A stretch of DNA of 37,631 bases from contig CAJTXL010000027.1 of NCBI GenBank assembly GCA_910583525.1, forward strand, positions 1-37,631, written 5' to 3'. The position numbers were made by a program, and so were the translations under genes. Below the pieces are notes generated by a model. That model did no database searches. It saw only the letters and a program-made list of their open reading frames with translations, and was not told the origin of the DNA. Source of the DNA: an uncultured Muribaculaceae bacterium (GTDB lineage: Bacteria; Bacteroidota; Bacteroidia; Bacteroidales; Muribaculaceae). Below, one piece after another: positions 1 through 8,049 of the stretch; the stretch's first letter is position 1, and each line of letters begins with the position of its first letter.

Positions 1-2
1 TG

Positions 3-59
3 GCTCTGACTGGAGAGCGCGACATTCAGGCTTATGCCGGATATGGCTGTGGCTCGTAG
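3..59 (+). CDS. Possible 3' end of an unidentified gene
   Basis: The third forward frame is open from the window edge for 18 codons and stops at TAG (57-59), ending in AYAGYGCGS. I do not recognise a family. It would be convergent with the GNAT gene on the other strand. Such a short open stretch can arise by chance, so this is only a possibility that needs sequence to the left. Confidence 0.15.
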   Translation, partial: ALTGERDIQAYAGYGCGS

Positions 60-187
60 AGTATTTCCATTGAATGCCGTTTATAATCATTATGTTGCAA
101 AAAATCGAAGTCATAATACTAAAGAACGACCTCGCCTTGCTTTTAGCGTGCAGTATAAAATGATATAGTTTAAAGTGCACTATTATA

Positions 188-790
188 CTACCATTTCAGG
201 TCAAAATAGAAGAAACGGGTGTTTAATTGTTGATTCGTATCAAGATTGAAAAAATCACGTTCATCTTGCTCTGTTTTATACAGCGGTTTAAAACCGTTCT
301 TCTCGTAAAAATGTAAAGTTTGAGGATTGTTGTAAGCGTCAACGACAATAAAACGGCAACCGGTTTTATTATCGGACGAGCGGAACCAATCTTTGAGGTA
401 GTCAAGAATTTGACTACCGACGCTCATACCCTTTCCTCTACACTCAGATGAAACGCCCAAGCGACCTATCAGCACGGCAGGATAACTGCGTCCTCGTTTC
501 TGATTCGTAATTCCGCGTTGCAGTCTATTTCGGACTGATGAGGGGAGTTGGCCGGTCTTGATGCTGTCGTTGGCCAGGGTGACGAGGCCTAAAATCTGCG
601 TCGGATTGTTTACATCGACCCAGGCATAAGTCTTCCCCAATAATTCGGTGTCATAAAAGAATGCATCTTGCGAAAAGAAATCGTCAAGGTCTTTATCTCC
701 ACAAGAAAAGGCATCACAATAGTCTGCGACCTCCATTGTGTACGGACGACGCACGGCATTCTCACGAAGTATATACCTGTACTCCGACAT
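188..790 (-). CDS. GNAT-family N-acetyltransferase, possible TacT-like toxin
   Basis: A 200-residue GNAT acetyltransferase, a fold that moves an acetyl group from acetyl-CoA to an amine. The acetyl-CoA loop is visible as RGKGMS (residues 118-123) after the beta-4 strand LIGRLGV, and a conserved Tyr lies in HFYEKNGF (Y162). The N-terminus (FSCGDKDLDDFF, about 28-39) resembles the start of TacT-type GNAT toxins, which acetylate aminoacyl-tRNA. The start codon shares one base with the stop of the 60-residue gene upstream (TAATG), so the two are probably translationally coupled. Toxin-antitoxin function is inferred from size, family and this arrangement; an ordinary acetyltransferase of unknown substrate is the alternative. 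Confidence 0.8.
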   Translation of the reverse strand: MSEYRYILRENAVRRPYTMEVADYCDAFSCGDKDLDDFFSQDAFFYDTELLGKTYAWVDVNNPTQILGLVTLANDSIKTGQLPSSVRNRLQRGITNQKRGRSYPAVLIGRLGVSSECRGKGMSVGSQILDYLKDWFRSSDNKTGCRFIVVDAYNNPQTLHFYEKNGFKPLYKTEQDERDFFNLDTNQQLNTRFFYFDLKW

Positions 791-972
791 TATTTTCTAT
801 ATTTAGGTGGAAATACGAATTCACGAGACCTTTTCTCAAACTCTGCAATCTCCTCTTCCCTTTTAGCAGAGAGTCGAGGTGTGGGACGGCGACCGTCACG
901 CTCCGCTTGTTCTACAAATGCTATTGCCGATTCACCTGTCAAAACCGGTGAAGAATTTATTGTCATTGCCAT
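790..972 (-). CDS. Small protein upstream of GNAT, candidate antitoxin
   Basis: A 60-residue, charged protein beginning MAMTINSSPVL, with a predicted helical middle (about 13-25), a basic stretch RDGRRPTPR and a C-terminus FVFPPKYRK. It is first in a two-gene operon: a good Bacteroidota promoter lies just upstream (990-1021) and its stop overlaps the start of the GNAT gene by one base. I do not see the ribbon-helix-helix pattern of the DUF1778/TacA antitoxins that usually accompany GNAT toxins. Antitoxin function is therefore an inference from position and size. The starts at 972 and 966 are both possible. Confidence 0.55.
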   Translation of the reverse strand: MAMTINSSPVLTGESAIAFVEQAERDGRRPTPRLSAKREEEIAEFEKRSREFVFPPKYRK

Positions 973-989
973 AATTGTCTATTTTAGTG

Positions 990-1021
990 CAAATGTACGA
1001 TATAATAACGAATTAACCAAA
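990..1021 (-). promoter_or_regulatory. Promoter of the 60-residue protein/GNAT operon
   Basis: Read on the minus strand: TTTG (1021-1018), 20 bases, then TACATTTG (997-990), which matches the Bacteroidota sigma-ABfr consensus TTTG/TAnnTTTG with ideal spacing. The expected transcript start is near 983, giving a leader of about 10 bases. Confidence 0.7.
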
Positions 1022-1073
1022 TAACACGTTTGTTATTGTCGCAGATATTTAGCCAATATTATTCAAAAAAGAT

Positions 1074-1081
1074 TAATTTTG
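1074..1081 (+). promoter_or_regulatory. -7 element of the menC promoter
   Basis: TAATTTTG followed by C matches the Bacteroidota -7 consensus TAnnTTTG. No clear TTTG was found 19-21 bases upstream. A transcript starting near 1088 fits the menC start at 1103 and rules out the TTG at 1079, which lies inside this element. Confidence 0.5.
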
Positions 1082-1102
1082 CATTGTAAAAAGAATGAGG
1101 AG

Positions 1103-2134
1103 ATGATAAAAGCCAGGTGGTGCAGATATATCTTACGGTTCCGTTTTGAGGCGCGCACTTCGCGAGAGACGATGCGCGAAAAGGCGACGTATTTCGTCGG
1201 CATATACGATGATGCCGAACCGGAAAGGCTCTTGGCGATTGGGGAGTGTCCGTTGTTCAAAGGGCTGTCGGCCGACGATGTTCCGGAATATGAAACGCTG
1301 CTCTCGCAGGCATGCGAAGCGCCTTATGAAGCCCTCGAATTGCCATACAGCTCTATCCGCTTCGGCTTTGAACAGGTGCTGATGCCTGAGCCAAAATCGC
1401 CGTGGCGAATGGGTCTCACGGGCATCCCAATCAACGGCCTGATATGGATGGGCGACAAAGATACCATGACCCGGCGCATAAAGGAAAAACTTGACAGCGG
1501 CTTCAGGGTGCTGAAACTCAAAATCGGGGGTATCAACTTCGACGACGAGGTCGAACTGCTTGCCGATATACGGCGACGCTTTCCGGCATCGGCTCTCGAA
1601 ATACGCCTTGACGCCAACGGCAGTTTCACTGCTGAGAATGCGGCGGAAAAGCTCGGACGGCTCGCCCGTTTCGACATACACTCGATAGAACAGCCGATAA
1701 AAGCCGGACAGACCGATGCCATGGCTCGCCTGTGCCGCGAAAGTCCCATCGCAATCGCGCTCGATGAAGAACTCATAGGATGCCGCAGCCATGACGAAGC
1801 TTTCGGCCTTGTCGATGCCATCAGACCGCAGTATCTGATACTCAAACCGGCACTATGCGGCGGCCTCAGCGGTGCGGAAGCATATATCGACATTGCCGAC
1901 AGGCTCGGCATCGGCTGGTGGGCGACATCGGCTTTGGAGTCGAACATAGGGCTTGCCGCCATCGGCTCCTGGCTCGGCGAAAAAATGGCCTCGGAAGAAA
2001 TCATGCCTCAAGGGCTCGGAACCGGGCAGCTATATCTCAACAATATCGCATCTCCGCTCGAATTGCGCGGCAACGAACTGTGGTTCGAGCCTTCTAAAAA
2101 ATGGGAATATCCTGAATTCGAATGGCACGGATAG
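1103..2134 (+). CDS. menC: o-Succinylbenzoate synthase
   Basis: A 343-residue enolase-superfamily enzyme that dehydrates SHCHC to o-succinylbenzoate in menaquinone synthesis. The barrel's catalytic residues are all visible: the KxK motif in VLKLKIGG (K138, K140), metal ligands in DANGS (D170), SIEQP (E196) and ALDEEL (D221), and the second catalytic lysine in YLILKPA (K248). ATG 1103 is chosen because it follows a GAGGAG stretch and the promoter -7 element overlaps the upstream alternative. The 3' end overlaps menE by 13 bases, so the two form an operon. The menF, menD and menB genes often found upstream in this group are not here. Confidence 0.93.
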   Translation: MIKARWCRYILRFRFEARTSRETMREKATYFVGIYDDAEPERLLAIGECPLFKGLSADDVPEYETLLSQACEAPYEALELPYSSIRFGFEQVLMPEPKSPWRMGLTGIPINGLIWMGDKDTMTRRIKEKLDSGFRVLKLKIGGINFDDEVELLADIRRRFPASALEIRLDANGSFTAENAAEKLGRLARFDIHSIEQPIKAGQTDAMARLCRESPIAIALDEELIGCRSHDEAFGLVDAIRPQYLILKPALCGGLSGAEAYIDIADRLGIGWWATSALESNIGLAAIGSWLGEKMASEEIMPQGLGTGQLYLNNIASPLELRGNELWFEPSKKWEYPEFEWHG

Positions 2135-3078
2135 ACGATTTCTTGAACGAATGGGCCGACGGCAAGGACTATATCGTCGCCCATACATCAGGCTCGACAG
2201 GCACACCAAAAGAGATACGGCTGCTGAAAAGCGACATGCGAACATCGGCACATGCCACAAACGAGTTTTTCGGAATCGGAAGCGCATCGGTAATCGGGAT
2301 GGCGCTGTCGACCGACTACATTGCCGGAAAGATGATGGCCGTACGGGCACTCGAAAGCGGTGCCAGGCTGCTGCCGCTCCCCGTAGGCTCGAAAATAGAA
2401 CTCGACGGCGTAAGCGAGGCCATCGACCTGCTTGCCATCGTACCGTCGCAAATGCACAACTTCATAGACAAGCCGCACTATGCGAGCAAGGTGCGCAATG
2501 TGCTAATCGGCGGCGCTGCCCCCTCGGCAGAACAATGCCGGGCGCTGGCCGCATTAGGCTACAAGGTATTCATAAGCTACGGAATGACCGAAACTTGCAG
2601 CCATGTTGCTCTCGCACGGGGCGACAACGCAGAACGCACGTTCCACGCCATGCCCGGCATCAGCTTCGATGTCACCGACGATGACCGGTTAATAATAGAC
2701 TGCCCTCGCTTTTCTTTCAGAAGACTCACGACTAATGATGTGGTCGAGCTGCTCTCCCCTACGTCGTTCCGTTGGCGCGGACGCTCCGACGGCGCCATAA
2801 ACAGCGGCGGCATCAAGTTTTTTCCTGAAGAACTCGAAGCACTCTACTCTCCGTTGCTCCCCGGACTGAAATTTTATGTCAGCTCTCTGCCCGACGAAAA
2901 ATGGGGGCAAGCCGTAACACTTGTGATGGAGGGCAGGCAACACGACACGGTCCAAATCGCAGAAGCCCTTAAAGCGGCAATAGCCGACCACAGGCGTCTG
3001 CCGAAGCACATAATAACGGTCGAGTCCATACCGACAACCGCAAACGGCAAAATAAGGCGCGTACCGCCGACCCTATAG
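2122..3078 (+). CDS. menE: o-Succinylbenzoate-CoA ligase (short form)
   Basis: A 318-residue member of the acyl-adenylating superfamily that activates o-succinylbenzoate to its CoA thioester, the step after MenC. Visible motifs are the ATP-binding loop HTSGSTGTPK (21-30), SYGMTET (152-158), the hinge region GRSDGAINSGG (220-230) and the C-terminal lysine in TANGK (K310). It is shorter than Proteobacterial or Bacillus MenE (about 450-490 residues), chiefly at the N-terminus, as is common in Bacteroidota. It overlaps the end of menC and its last bases overlap the convergent TIGR02757 gene by 6. Confidence 0.92.
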   Translation: MARIDDFLNEWADGKDYIVAHTSGSTGTPKEIRLLKSDMRTSAHATNEFFGIGSASVIGMALSTDYIAGKMMAVRALESGARLLPLPVGSKIELDGVSEAIDLLAIVPSQMHNFIDKPHYASKVRNVLIGGAAPSAEQCRALAALGYKVFISYGMTETCSHVALARGDNAERTFHAMPGISFDVTDDDRLIIDCPRFSFRRLTTNDVVELLSPTSFRWRGRSDGAINSGGIKFFPEELEALYSPLLPGLKFYVSSLPDEKWGQAVTLVMEGRQHDTVQIAEALKAAIADHRRLPKHIITVESIPTTANGKIRRVPPTL

Positions 3079-3840
3079 ACCGCCGGCTTCGCCAACGCCA
3101 AAGAGTGCGAAGTCGTAAACGACAGGGTCTTCGGAGTTGAAGCGGCGCAAATTCCCGGTAAGTTCGACTACGGCTTTTCGGTCGTTCTGCTTGCGCGTCA
3201 GCAGTCCGAGCGTGCGCGACGTGTTCGCCGAATGGACATCGAGCGGAATATACAGTTGGCTCGGTTTAAGCACCGACCACACGCCCATGTCGACAATGCC
3301 GTCGCATCTTACAAGCCAACGCAAAGCCATGTTGAAGCGCTTCAACGCCGATGCGTCAACCTTATCAGGCAGACATCGTGTCGGGCCGTCGAGCGGACAA
3401 GTGCAGTTCGCATCGCACATGAGCGCATTCAGCCTGTCTGCTATAAGCCACGCAGGCGCCTCTGCCTCAGGCGCGTCCAAAGAAGCAGCAAAGTTTTCCA
3501 GACTCCCGAAACGGCGGTAAAGCTCACGCAGTCCTCTAAGGAAGTATCGCAGATGACGCCCGAAGAATGTCCTGTGGATATTGCCGTCGCCGACGGAGTC
3601 TATATCGCCGTCGGCGACAAAAGCATAAGGTTCGCCCTTTAGTATCGAATGGAGCTTCTCGGCATTTGCCAATATCATGCTTCGGCGCCCCCATGCGATA
3701 GTAGAAGTAAGCAAGGCCGAAATCTCTATGTCGCGCAGGTCGCTGAAACGACGGGGAAACTGCACCGGGTCGGCATCGGCAAACGCCGGCACATTGTAGC
3801 GGCGCACAAGCTCGTCAAGTTTCGTTTTAAGAGTATCCAT
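3073..3840 (-). CDS. TIGR02757 (DUF2400) family protein
   Basis: A 255-residue protein recognised as the DUF2400/TIGR02757 family from the pattern SALLTSTIAWGRRSMI near the N-terminus, the long helical middle with ALRWLVRCDGIVDMGVW, and the C-terminal block FNSEDPVVYDFALFG. The family is common in Bacteroidota; helix-hairpin-helix DNA-glycosylase-like folds have been suggested for it, but its biochemical role is not established. The ATG at 3840 is chosen because a -7 promoter element (3850-3857) overlaps the upstream TTG alternative. It is convergent with menE (6-base overlap) and divergent from nifJ. Confidence 0.85.
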   Translation of the reverse strand: MDTLKTKLDELVRRYNVPAFADADPVQFPRRFSDLRDIEISALLTSTIAWGRRSMILANAEKLHSILKGEPYAFVADGDIDSVGDGNIHRTFFGRHLRYFLRGLRELYRRFGSLENFAASLDAPEAEAPAWLIADRLNALMCDANCTCPLDGPTRCLPDKVDASALKRFNMALRWLVRCDGIVDMGVWSVLKPSQLYIPLDVHSANTSRTLGLLTRKQNDRKAVVELTGNLRRFNSEDPVVYDFALFGVGEAGGL

Positions 3841-3849
3841 AATCTTCGG

Positions 3850-3857
3850 CAAAAGTA
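3850..3857 (-). promoter_or_regulatory. -7 element upstream of the TIGR02757 gene
   Basis: On the minus strand TACTTTTG followed by C matches the Bacteroidota -7 consensus. It is 10 bases upstream of ATG 3840, implying a very short leader. No convincing -33 element was found. Confidence 0.45.
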
Positions 3858-3986
3858 CAAAAAGTATTACTATTCTTTGCTACGAGCCAGAACGAAAGAA
3901 CACGGTGTGGAACGCCATTTATATATTTTAAGGTATGAACGGCCTAATTTAAACTTTACGGGCGTGGCCGTTTCACACATTTTTTG

Positions 3987-3994
3987 TACCTTTG
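3987..3994 (+). promoter_or_regulatory. -7 element of the nifJ promoter
   Basis: TACCTTTG followed by C is a good Bacteroidota -7 match, placing the transcript start near 4001 and leaving a leader of about 60 bases before the nifJ start at 4063. No clear TTTG was seen 19-21 bases upstream. Confidence 0.55.
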
Positions 3995-4062
3995 CACTTG
4001 GATTAAACTCCACTGACAGACAACAAACAACAATTCTGTATATAAACTCGATTACAAACGTT

Positions 4063-7000
4063 ATGAGTAAAGAAAAAAAATTCTTGACCTGCGACGGTAA
4101 TCAGGCAGCCGCACATGTGAGCTACATGTTCTCGGAAGTAGCTGCCATCTACCCCATCACCCCCTCGTCGACCATGGCTGAATATGTCGACGAATGGGCT
4201 GCAGCAGGCCGCAAGAACATCTTCGGCGAAACAGTGCTTGTTCAGGAAATGCAGTCGGAAGGCGGTGCCGCAGGCGCCGTACACGGCTCTCTTCAGGCAG
4301 GTGCGCTGACAACAACCTACACGGCATCGCAAGGCTTGCTGCTGATGATACCGAACATGTATAAAATCGCAGGCGAACTTCTGCCTTCGGTATTCCATGT
4401 TTCGGCCCGCACCATCGCTTCGCACGCACTTTCTATTTTCGGCGACCACCAGGACGTGATGTCGGTACGCCAGACCGGCTTCGCAATGCTTGCAGAAGGT
4501 TCCGTACAGGAAGTTATGGACCTCGCCGGCGTGGCACACCTCTCGACAATCAAATCGAGCGTGCCTTTCGTCAACTTCTTCGACGGCTTCCGCACCTCGC
4601 ACGAAATACAGAAAATCGAGCTTATCGAGCAAGAAGACCTCGCTCCCCTGCTCGACCGCAAAGCCCTTGCCGACTTCCGCGCACGCGCTCTCACGCCCCA
4701 GGCACCCGTAGCACGCGGCATGGCCGAGAACGGCGACGTTTTCTTCCAGCACCGCGAAGCATGCAACCAGCACTATCAGGCCGTTCCCGAAGTGGTTGAA
4801 AGCTACATGGCCGAAATCACGAAAATCACAGGCCGTGAATACCACCTGTTCAACTACTACGGCGCACCCGATGCCGAACGTGTGATAATCGCTATGGGTT
4901 CTGTAACCCAAGCCATCCAGGAAGCTATCGACTACCTCGTGGCCAAAGGCGAAAAAGTCGGCCTCGTATCGGTGCACCTCTTCCGCCCCTTCTCGGCCAA
5001 GCACTTCCTCGGCGCAATACCGGCAACGGCAAAACGCATCGCTGTGCTCGACCGCACCAAAGAACCCGGAGCAAACGGCGAACCGCTCTACCTCGACGTC
5101 AAAGAATGCTTCTACGGCAAAGAAAACGCGCCTGTCATTGTCGGCGGCCGTTACGGCCTCGCATCCAAAGACACCACACCGGCCCAAATCCTCAGTGTGT
5201 TTGAAAACCTCGCCCTGCCCATGCCGAAAGACCACTTCACTCTCGGCATAGTCGATGACGTCACTTTCACATCGCTGCCCCTGCTGCCCGAAATGGCACT
5301 CGGCGACGAAAGCACTTTCGAAGCGAAATTCTACGGTCTCGGTGCCGACGGCACTGTCGGAGCAAACAAGAACTCCGTTAAAATCATCGGTGACAACACC
5401 GACAAATACTGCCAGGCATACTTCGCTTACGACTCCAAGAAGTCAGGCGGCTTCACTTGCTCGCATCTTCGTTTCGGCGACAAGCCCATCCGCTCGACAT
5501 ATCTGGTGAACACGCCCAACTTCGTGGCCTGCCACGTTCAGGCATACCTCAACATGTACGATGTCACCCGTGGCCTGCGCGACGGCGGTACATTCGTGCT
5601 CAACACAATCTGGGACGCCGACGAACTCGCAAAGAACCTTCCCAACCACGTGAAGCGCTACTTTGCACAGCACAACATCACTGTCTACTATATCAACGCC
5701 ACGAAAATCGCCCAGGAAATCGGTCTCGGCAACCGCACCAATACCATTCTCCAGAGCGCATTCTTCCGCATCACCAAGGTGATACCCGTCGACCTCGCAA
5801 TCGAGCAGATGAAGAAATTCATTGTCAAGAGCTACGGTAAAAAAGGTCAGGACGTTGTCGACAAGAACAACCAGGCTGTCGACCGTGGCGGTGAATACCA
5901 CCAGCTTACCGTCGACCCGGCATGGGCAGAGCTTCCCGACACCCCCAAGAAGCCCAACAACGACCCGGCTTTCATCAACGAAATCGTCCGCCCCATCAAC
6001 GCCCAGGACGGCGACCTCCTCAAAGTTTCCGACTTCAAGGACATGCCCGACGGAACATGGCATCAAGGCACTGCGGCATATGAAAAACGCGGTGTGGCAG
6101 CATTCGTGCCCGAATGGCTCGAAGAAAACTGCATACAGTGCAACAAGTGCGCATATGTATGCCCCCACGCTTCCATCCGTCCGTTCGTGCTCACCGACGC
6201 CGAAGCCCAGGCCGCTCCCTTCGGAACCGAAGGCACGATTCCGGCTCTCGGCCCCTCTTTCAAAGGCATGCACTTCATTCAGGCCGTCGACGTGCTCGAC
6301 TGCCTCGGCTGCGGCAACTGCGTTGACGTATGCCCCGGCAAGAAAGGCGTCAAGGCTCTTCAGATGAAGCCTCTCGAAACGCAGCTCAACGTACAGGCCG
6401 AATGGGACTACTGCGTAAAAGAAGTCAGCTCGAAGCAAGACCTCGTCGACATCAAAGCAAACGTCAAGAACAGCCAGTTCGCAACGCCCCTCTTTGAATT
6501 CTCCGGCGCATGCTCGGGTTGCGGCGAGACACCTTATGTCAAACTCATATCGCAACTTTTCGGCGACCACGAAATGGTAGCGAACGCAACCGGCTGCTCA
6601 TCTATCTACTCAGGCTCTGTTCCTTCGACTCCCTACACCACAAACGCCGCAGGACACGGTCCGGCCTGGGCAAACTCGCTCTTCGAAGACTTCGCCGAAT
6701 TCGGTCTCGGCATGAAAATAGCCACCGAGAAAATCCGCGAACGCCTCGCAGTCCTTTTCAACGACATGCTCACATGCCCCAAGTGCACCGACGAGATGAA
6801 AGCCCTTGCAAAACAATGGCTCGACGCTCCGCACAGCGCAGGCGTTACACGCGAAGTTGCAGATAAACTTCTGCCGCTCTGCGAAGCTTGCGGCTGCGAC
6901 ACCTGTAAGGCTATCCTCGAACTCAAAGGCTATATCGTAGCACGCTCGCAATGGATTATCGCCGGCGACGGTGCCGCATATGACATCGGTTTCGGCGGTC

Positions 7001-7647
7001 TCGACCACGTGCTCGCCTCAGGCAAAAACGTCAACGTACTCGTTGTCGACACCGAAGTATACTCCAACACCGGCGGCCAGTCGTCGAAGGCCACACCTAT
7101 CGGCGCCATCGCCAAATTCGCATCGGCCGGCAAACGCATCCGCAAAAAAGACCTCGGCCTTATCGCCTCGACCTACGGATATGTCTACGTTGCACAGATT
7201 GCAATGGGCGCCGACCAGGCTCAGACACTCAAAGCAATCCGCGAAGCCGAAGCATACGACGGTCCGTCGCTCATAATAGCCTATGCTCCATGTATCAGCC
7301 ACGGCATCAAGGCCGGCATGGGACACAGCCAGGCCGAAGAAGAGCGCGCCGTAGCATGCGGTTACTGGCATCTGTGGCGCTACAACCCCGCCGCCGAACT
7401 TCAAGGCCAGAACCCCTTCACTCTCGACAGCAAAGCCCCGAACTGGGACCTCTTCGAAGACTTCCTCAAAGGTGAAGTCCGCTACGCATCGGTTCTCAAA
7501 CAATACCCTGCCGAAGCCGAAGAACTCTTCGCTGCCGCCAAAGAAAACGCACAGTGGCGCTACAACAACTACCGCCGCCTTGCCCAGCAGCAATGGGGCG
7601 TAGACCCTGAAGTGGCTCCCGTTGAAAAAGCCAACGAAAAGCTCTGA
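4063..7647 (+). CDS. nifJ: Pyruvate:ferredoxin (flavodoxin) oxidoreductase
   Basis: A 1194-residue single-chain PFOR, which oxidises pyruvate to acetyl-CoA and CO2 and reduces ferredoxin, a central anaerobic reaction. The start MSKEKKFLTCDGNQA is typical; the reading frame stays open well upstream but that part is unlike PFOR and precedes the promoter. Visible features: YPITPSSTMAEYVDEW in the first thiamine-diphosphate domain; two ferredoxin-type 4Fe-4S motifs (C690, C693, C696, C700 and C747, C750, C753, C757); proximal-cluster cysteines C817, C820, C845 and C1077; and the thiamine-diphosphate/Mg motif GDG (968-970) with YSNTGGQ downstream. All cofactor ligands seem intact. It appears monocistronic, with its own promoter and terminator. 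Confidence 0.97.
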   Translation: MSKEKKFLTCDGNQAAAHVSYMFSEVAAIYPITPSSTMAEYVDEWAAAGRKNIFGETVLVQEMQSEGGAAGAVHGSLQAGALTTTYTASQGLLLMIPNMYKIAGELLPSVFHVSARTIASHALSIFGDHQDVMSVRQTGFAMLAEGSVQEVMDLAGVAHLSTIKSSVPFVNFFDGFRTSHEIQKIELIEQEDLAPLLDRKALADFRARALTPQAPVARGMAENGDVFFQHREACNQHYQAVPEVVESYMAEITKITGREYHLFNYYGAPDAERVIIAMGSVTQAIQEAIDYLVAKGEKVGLVSVHLFRPFSAKHFLGAIPATAKRIAVLDRTKEPGANGEPLYLDVKECFYGKENAPVIVGGRYGLASKDTTPAQILSVFENLALPMPKDHFTLGIVDDVTFTSLPLLPEMALGDESTFEAKFYGLGADGTVGANKNSVKIIGDNTDKYCQAYFAYDSKKSGGFTCSHLRFGDKPIRSTYLVNTPNFVACHVQAYLNMYDVTRGLRDGGTFVLNTIWDADELAKNLPNHVKRYFAQHNITVYYINATKIAQEIGLGNRTNTILQSAFFRITKVIPVDLAIEQMKKFIVKSYGKKGQDVVDKNNQAVDRGGEYHQLTVDPAWAELPDTPKKPNNDPAFINEIVRPINAQDGDLLKVSDFKDMPDGTWHQGTAAYEKRGVAAFVPEWLEENCIQCNKCAYVCPHASIRPFVLTDAEAQAAPFGTEGTIPALGPSFKGMHFIQAVDVLDCLGCGNCVDVCPGKKGVKALQMKPLETQLNVQAEWDYCVKEVSSKQDLVDIKANVKNSQFATPLFEFSGACSGCGETPYVKLISQLFGDHEMVANATGCSSIYSGSVPSTPYTTNAAGHGPAWANSLFEDFAEFGLGMKIATEKIRERLAVLFNDMLTCPKCTDEMKALAKQWLDAPHSAGVTREVADKLLPLCEACGCDTCKAILELKGYIVARSQWIIAGDGAAYDIGFGGLDHVLASGKNVNVLVVDTEVYSNTGGQSSKATPIGAIAKFASAGKRIRKKDLGLIASTYGYVYVAQIAMGADQAQTLKAIREAEAYDGPSLIIAYAPCISHGIKAGMGHSQAEEERAVACGYWHLWRYNPAAELQGQNPFTLDSKAPNWDLFEDFLKGEVRYASVLKQYPAEAEELFAAAKENAQWRYNNYRRLAQQQWGVDPEVAPVEKANEKL

Positions 7648-7668
7648 TAAGACACAACCCTACAATAA

Positions 7669-7705
7669 CGGCGCCGAGGCAGTTGCCCCGGCGCCGCTTT
7701 CATTA
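7669..7705 (+). terminator. Terminator of nifJ
   Basis: A very stable GC hairpin lies 21 bases after the nifJ stop: CGGCGCCG (7669-7676) pairs with CGGCGCCG (7689-7696), with GGCA/TGCC inside and a two-base loop, followed by CTTTCATT. The T-run is weak, but stem strength and position support termination. Confidence 0.7.
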
Positions 7706-7712
7706 TAACTTA

Positions 7713-8044
7713 GAGGTTGTTTAAAAACATATGTTAACCGACAGGTTGGTGTATTTTTGTTTAAATTGCACATTGTGAGGAGAGAGCATGGTGGTTCCCA
7801 TGCGACCGACGAGCAATTTGCAAGTTAATAAAAAGACACCAAGACCGAGGTAATGTTAAAACATCCGATTTTAAGGTACGAAAATATGTATTACTCAAGA
7901 ATAATAAATGCAACGCCTCCGAAAATTATGAGCGTCTTGCGCCCTGCTCTTCACTCGCATAGCACGCTATGCTCATTCATCGCAGAACACAATCCGTCTC
8001 ATAATTTTCGGCCTGTCGATTAACATCTGTTTTTAAACAACCTC
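7713..8044 (+). repeat. Structured 332-bp repeat element, copy 1 (MITE-like)
   Basis: This fills the non-coding gap between the convergent nifJ and kup genes. Left and right 33-base terminal inverted repeats (7713-7745 and 8012-8044) begin GAGGTTGTTTAAAAA and end GACAGG, with two mismatches between them. Inside are hairpin A (7746-7842; arms start TTGGTGT, apex GCATGG/CCATGC at 7786-7803), a spacer (7843-7918) and hairpin B (7919-8011; arms CCGAAAATTATGAG, apex GCATAG/CTATGC). TTA flanks both ends, as a 3-bp target duplication would. There is no credible coding sequence. A second copy lies inverted at 13590-13920. Terminal repeats plus duplicated flank suggest a non-autonomous transposable element; a structured RNA gene is the alternative. 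Confidence 0.85.
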
Positions 8045-8049
8045 TTAAT

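Noticed and set aside
3649..4062. N-terminal extension of nifJ to 3649
   Set aside because: The frame is open but the extra residues do not resemble PFOR, overlap the divergent gene and lie upstream of the nifJ promoter.
4003..5235. A 410-codon open frame on the minus strand covering the nifJ start
   Set aside because: Antisense shadow of nifJ with no family resemblance; it also crosses the nifJ start region.
5443..6570. A 375-codon open frame on the minus strand opposite nifJ
   Set aside because: Antisense to conserved PFOR sequence, with a low-complexity Val/Ala/Glu/Phe-rich product that reflects the opposite strand's codons.
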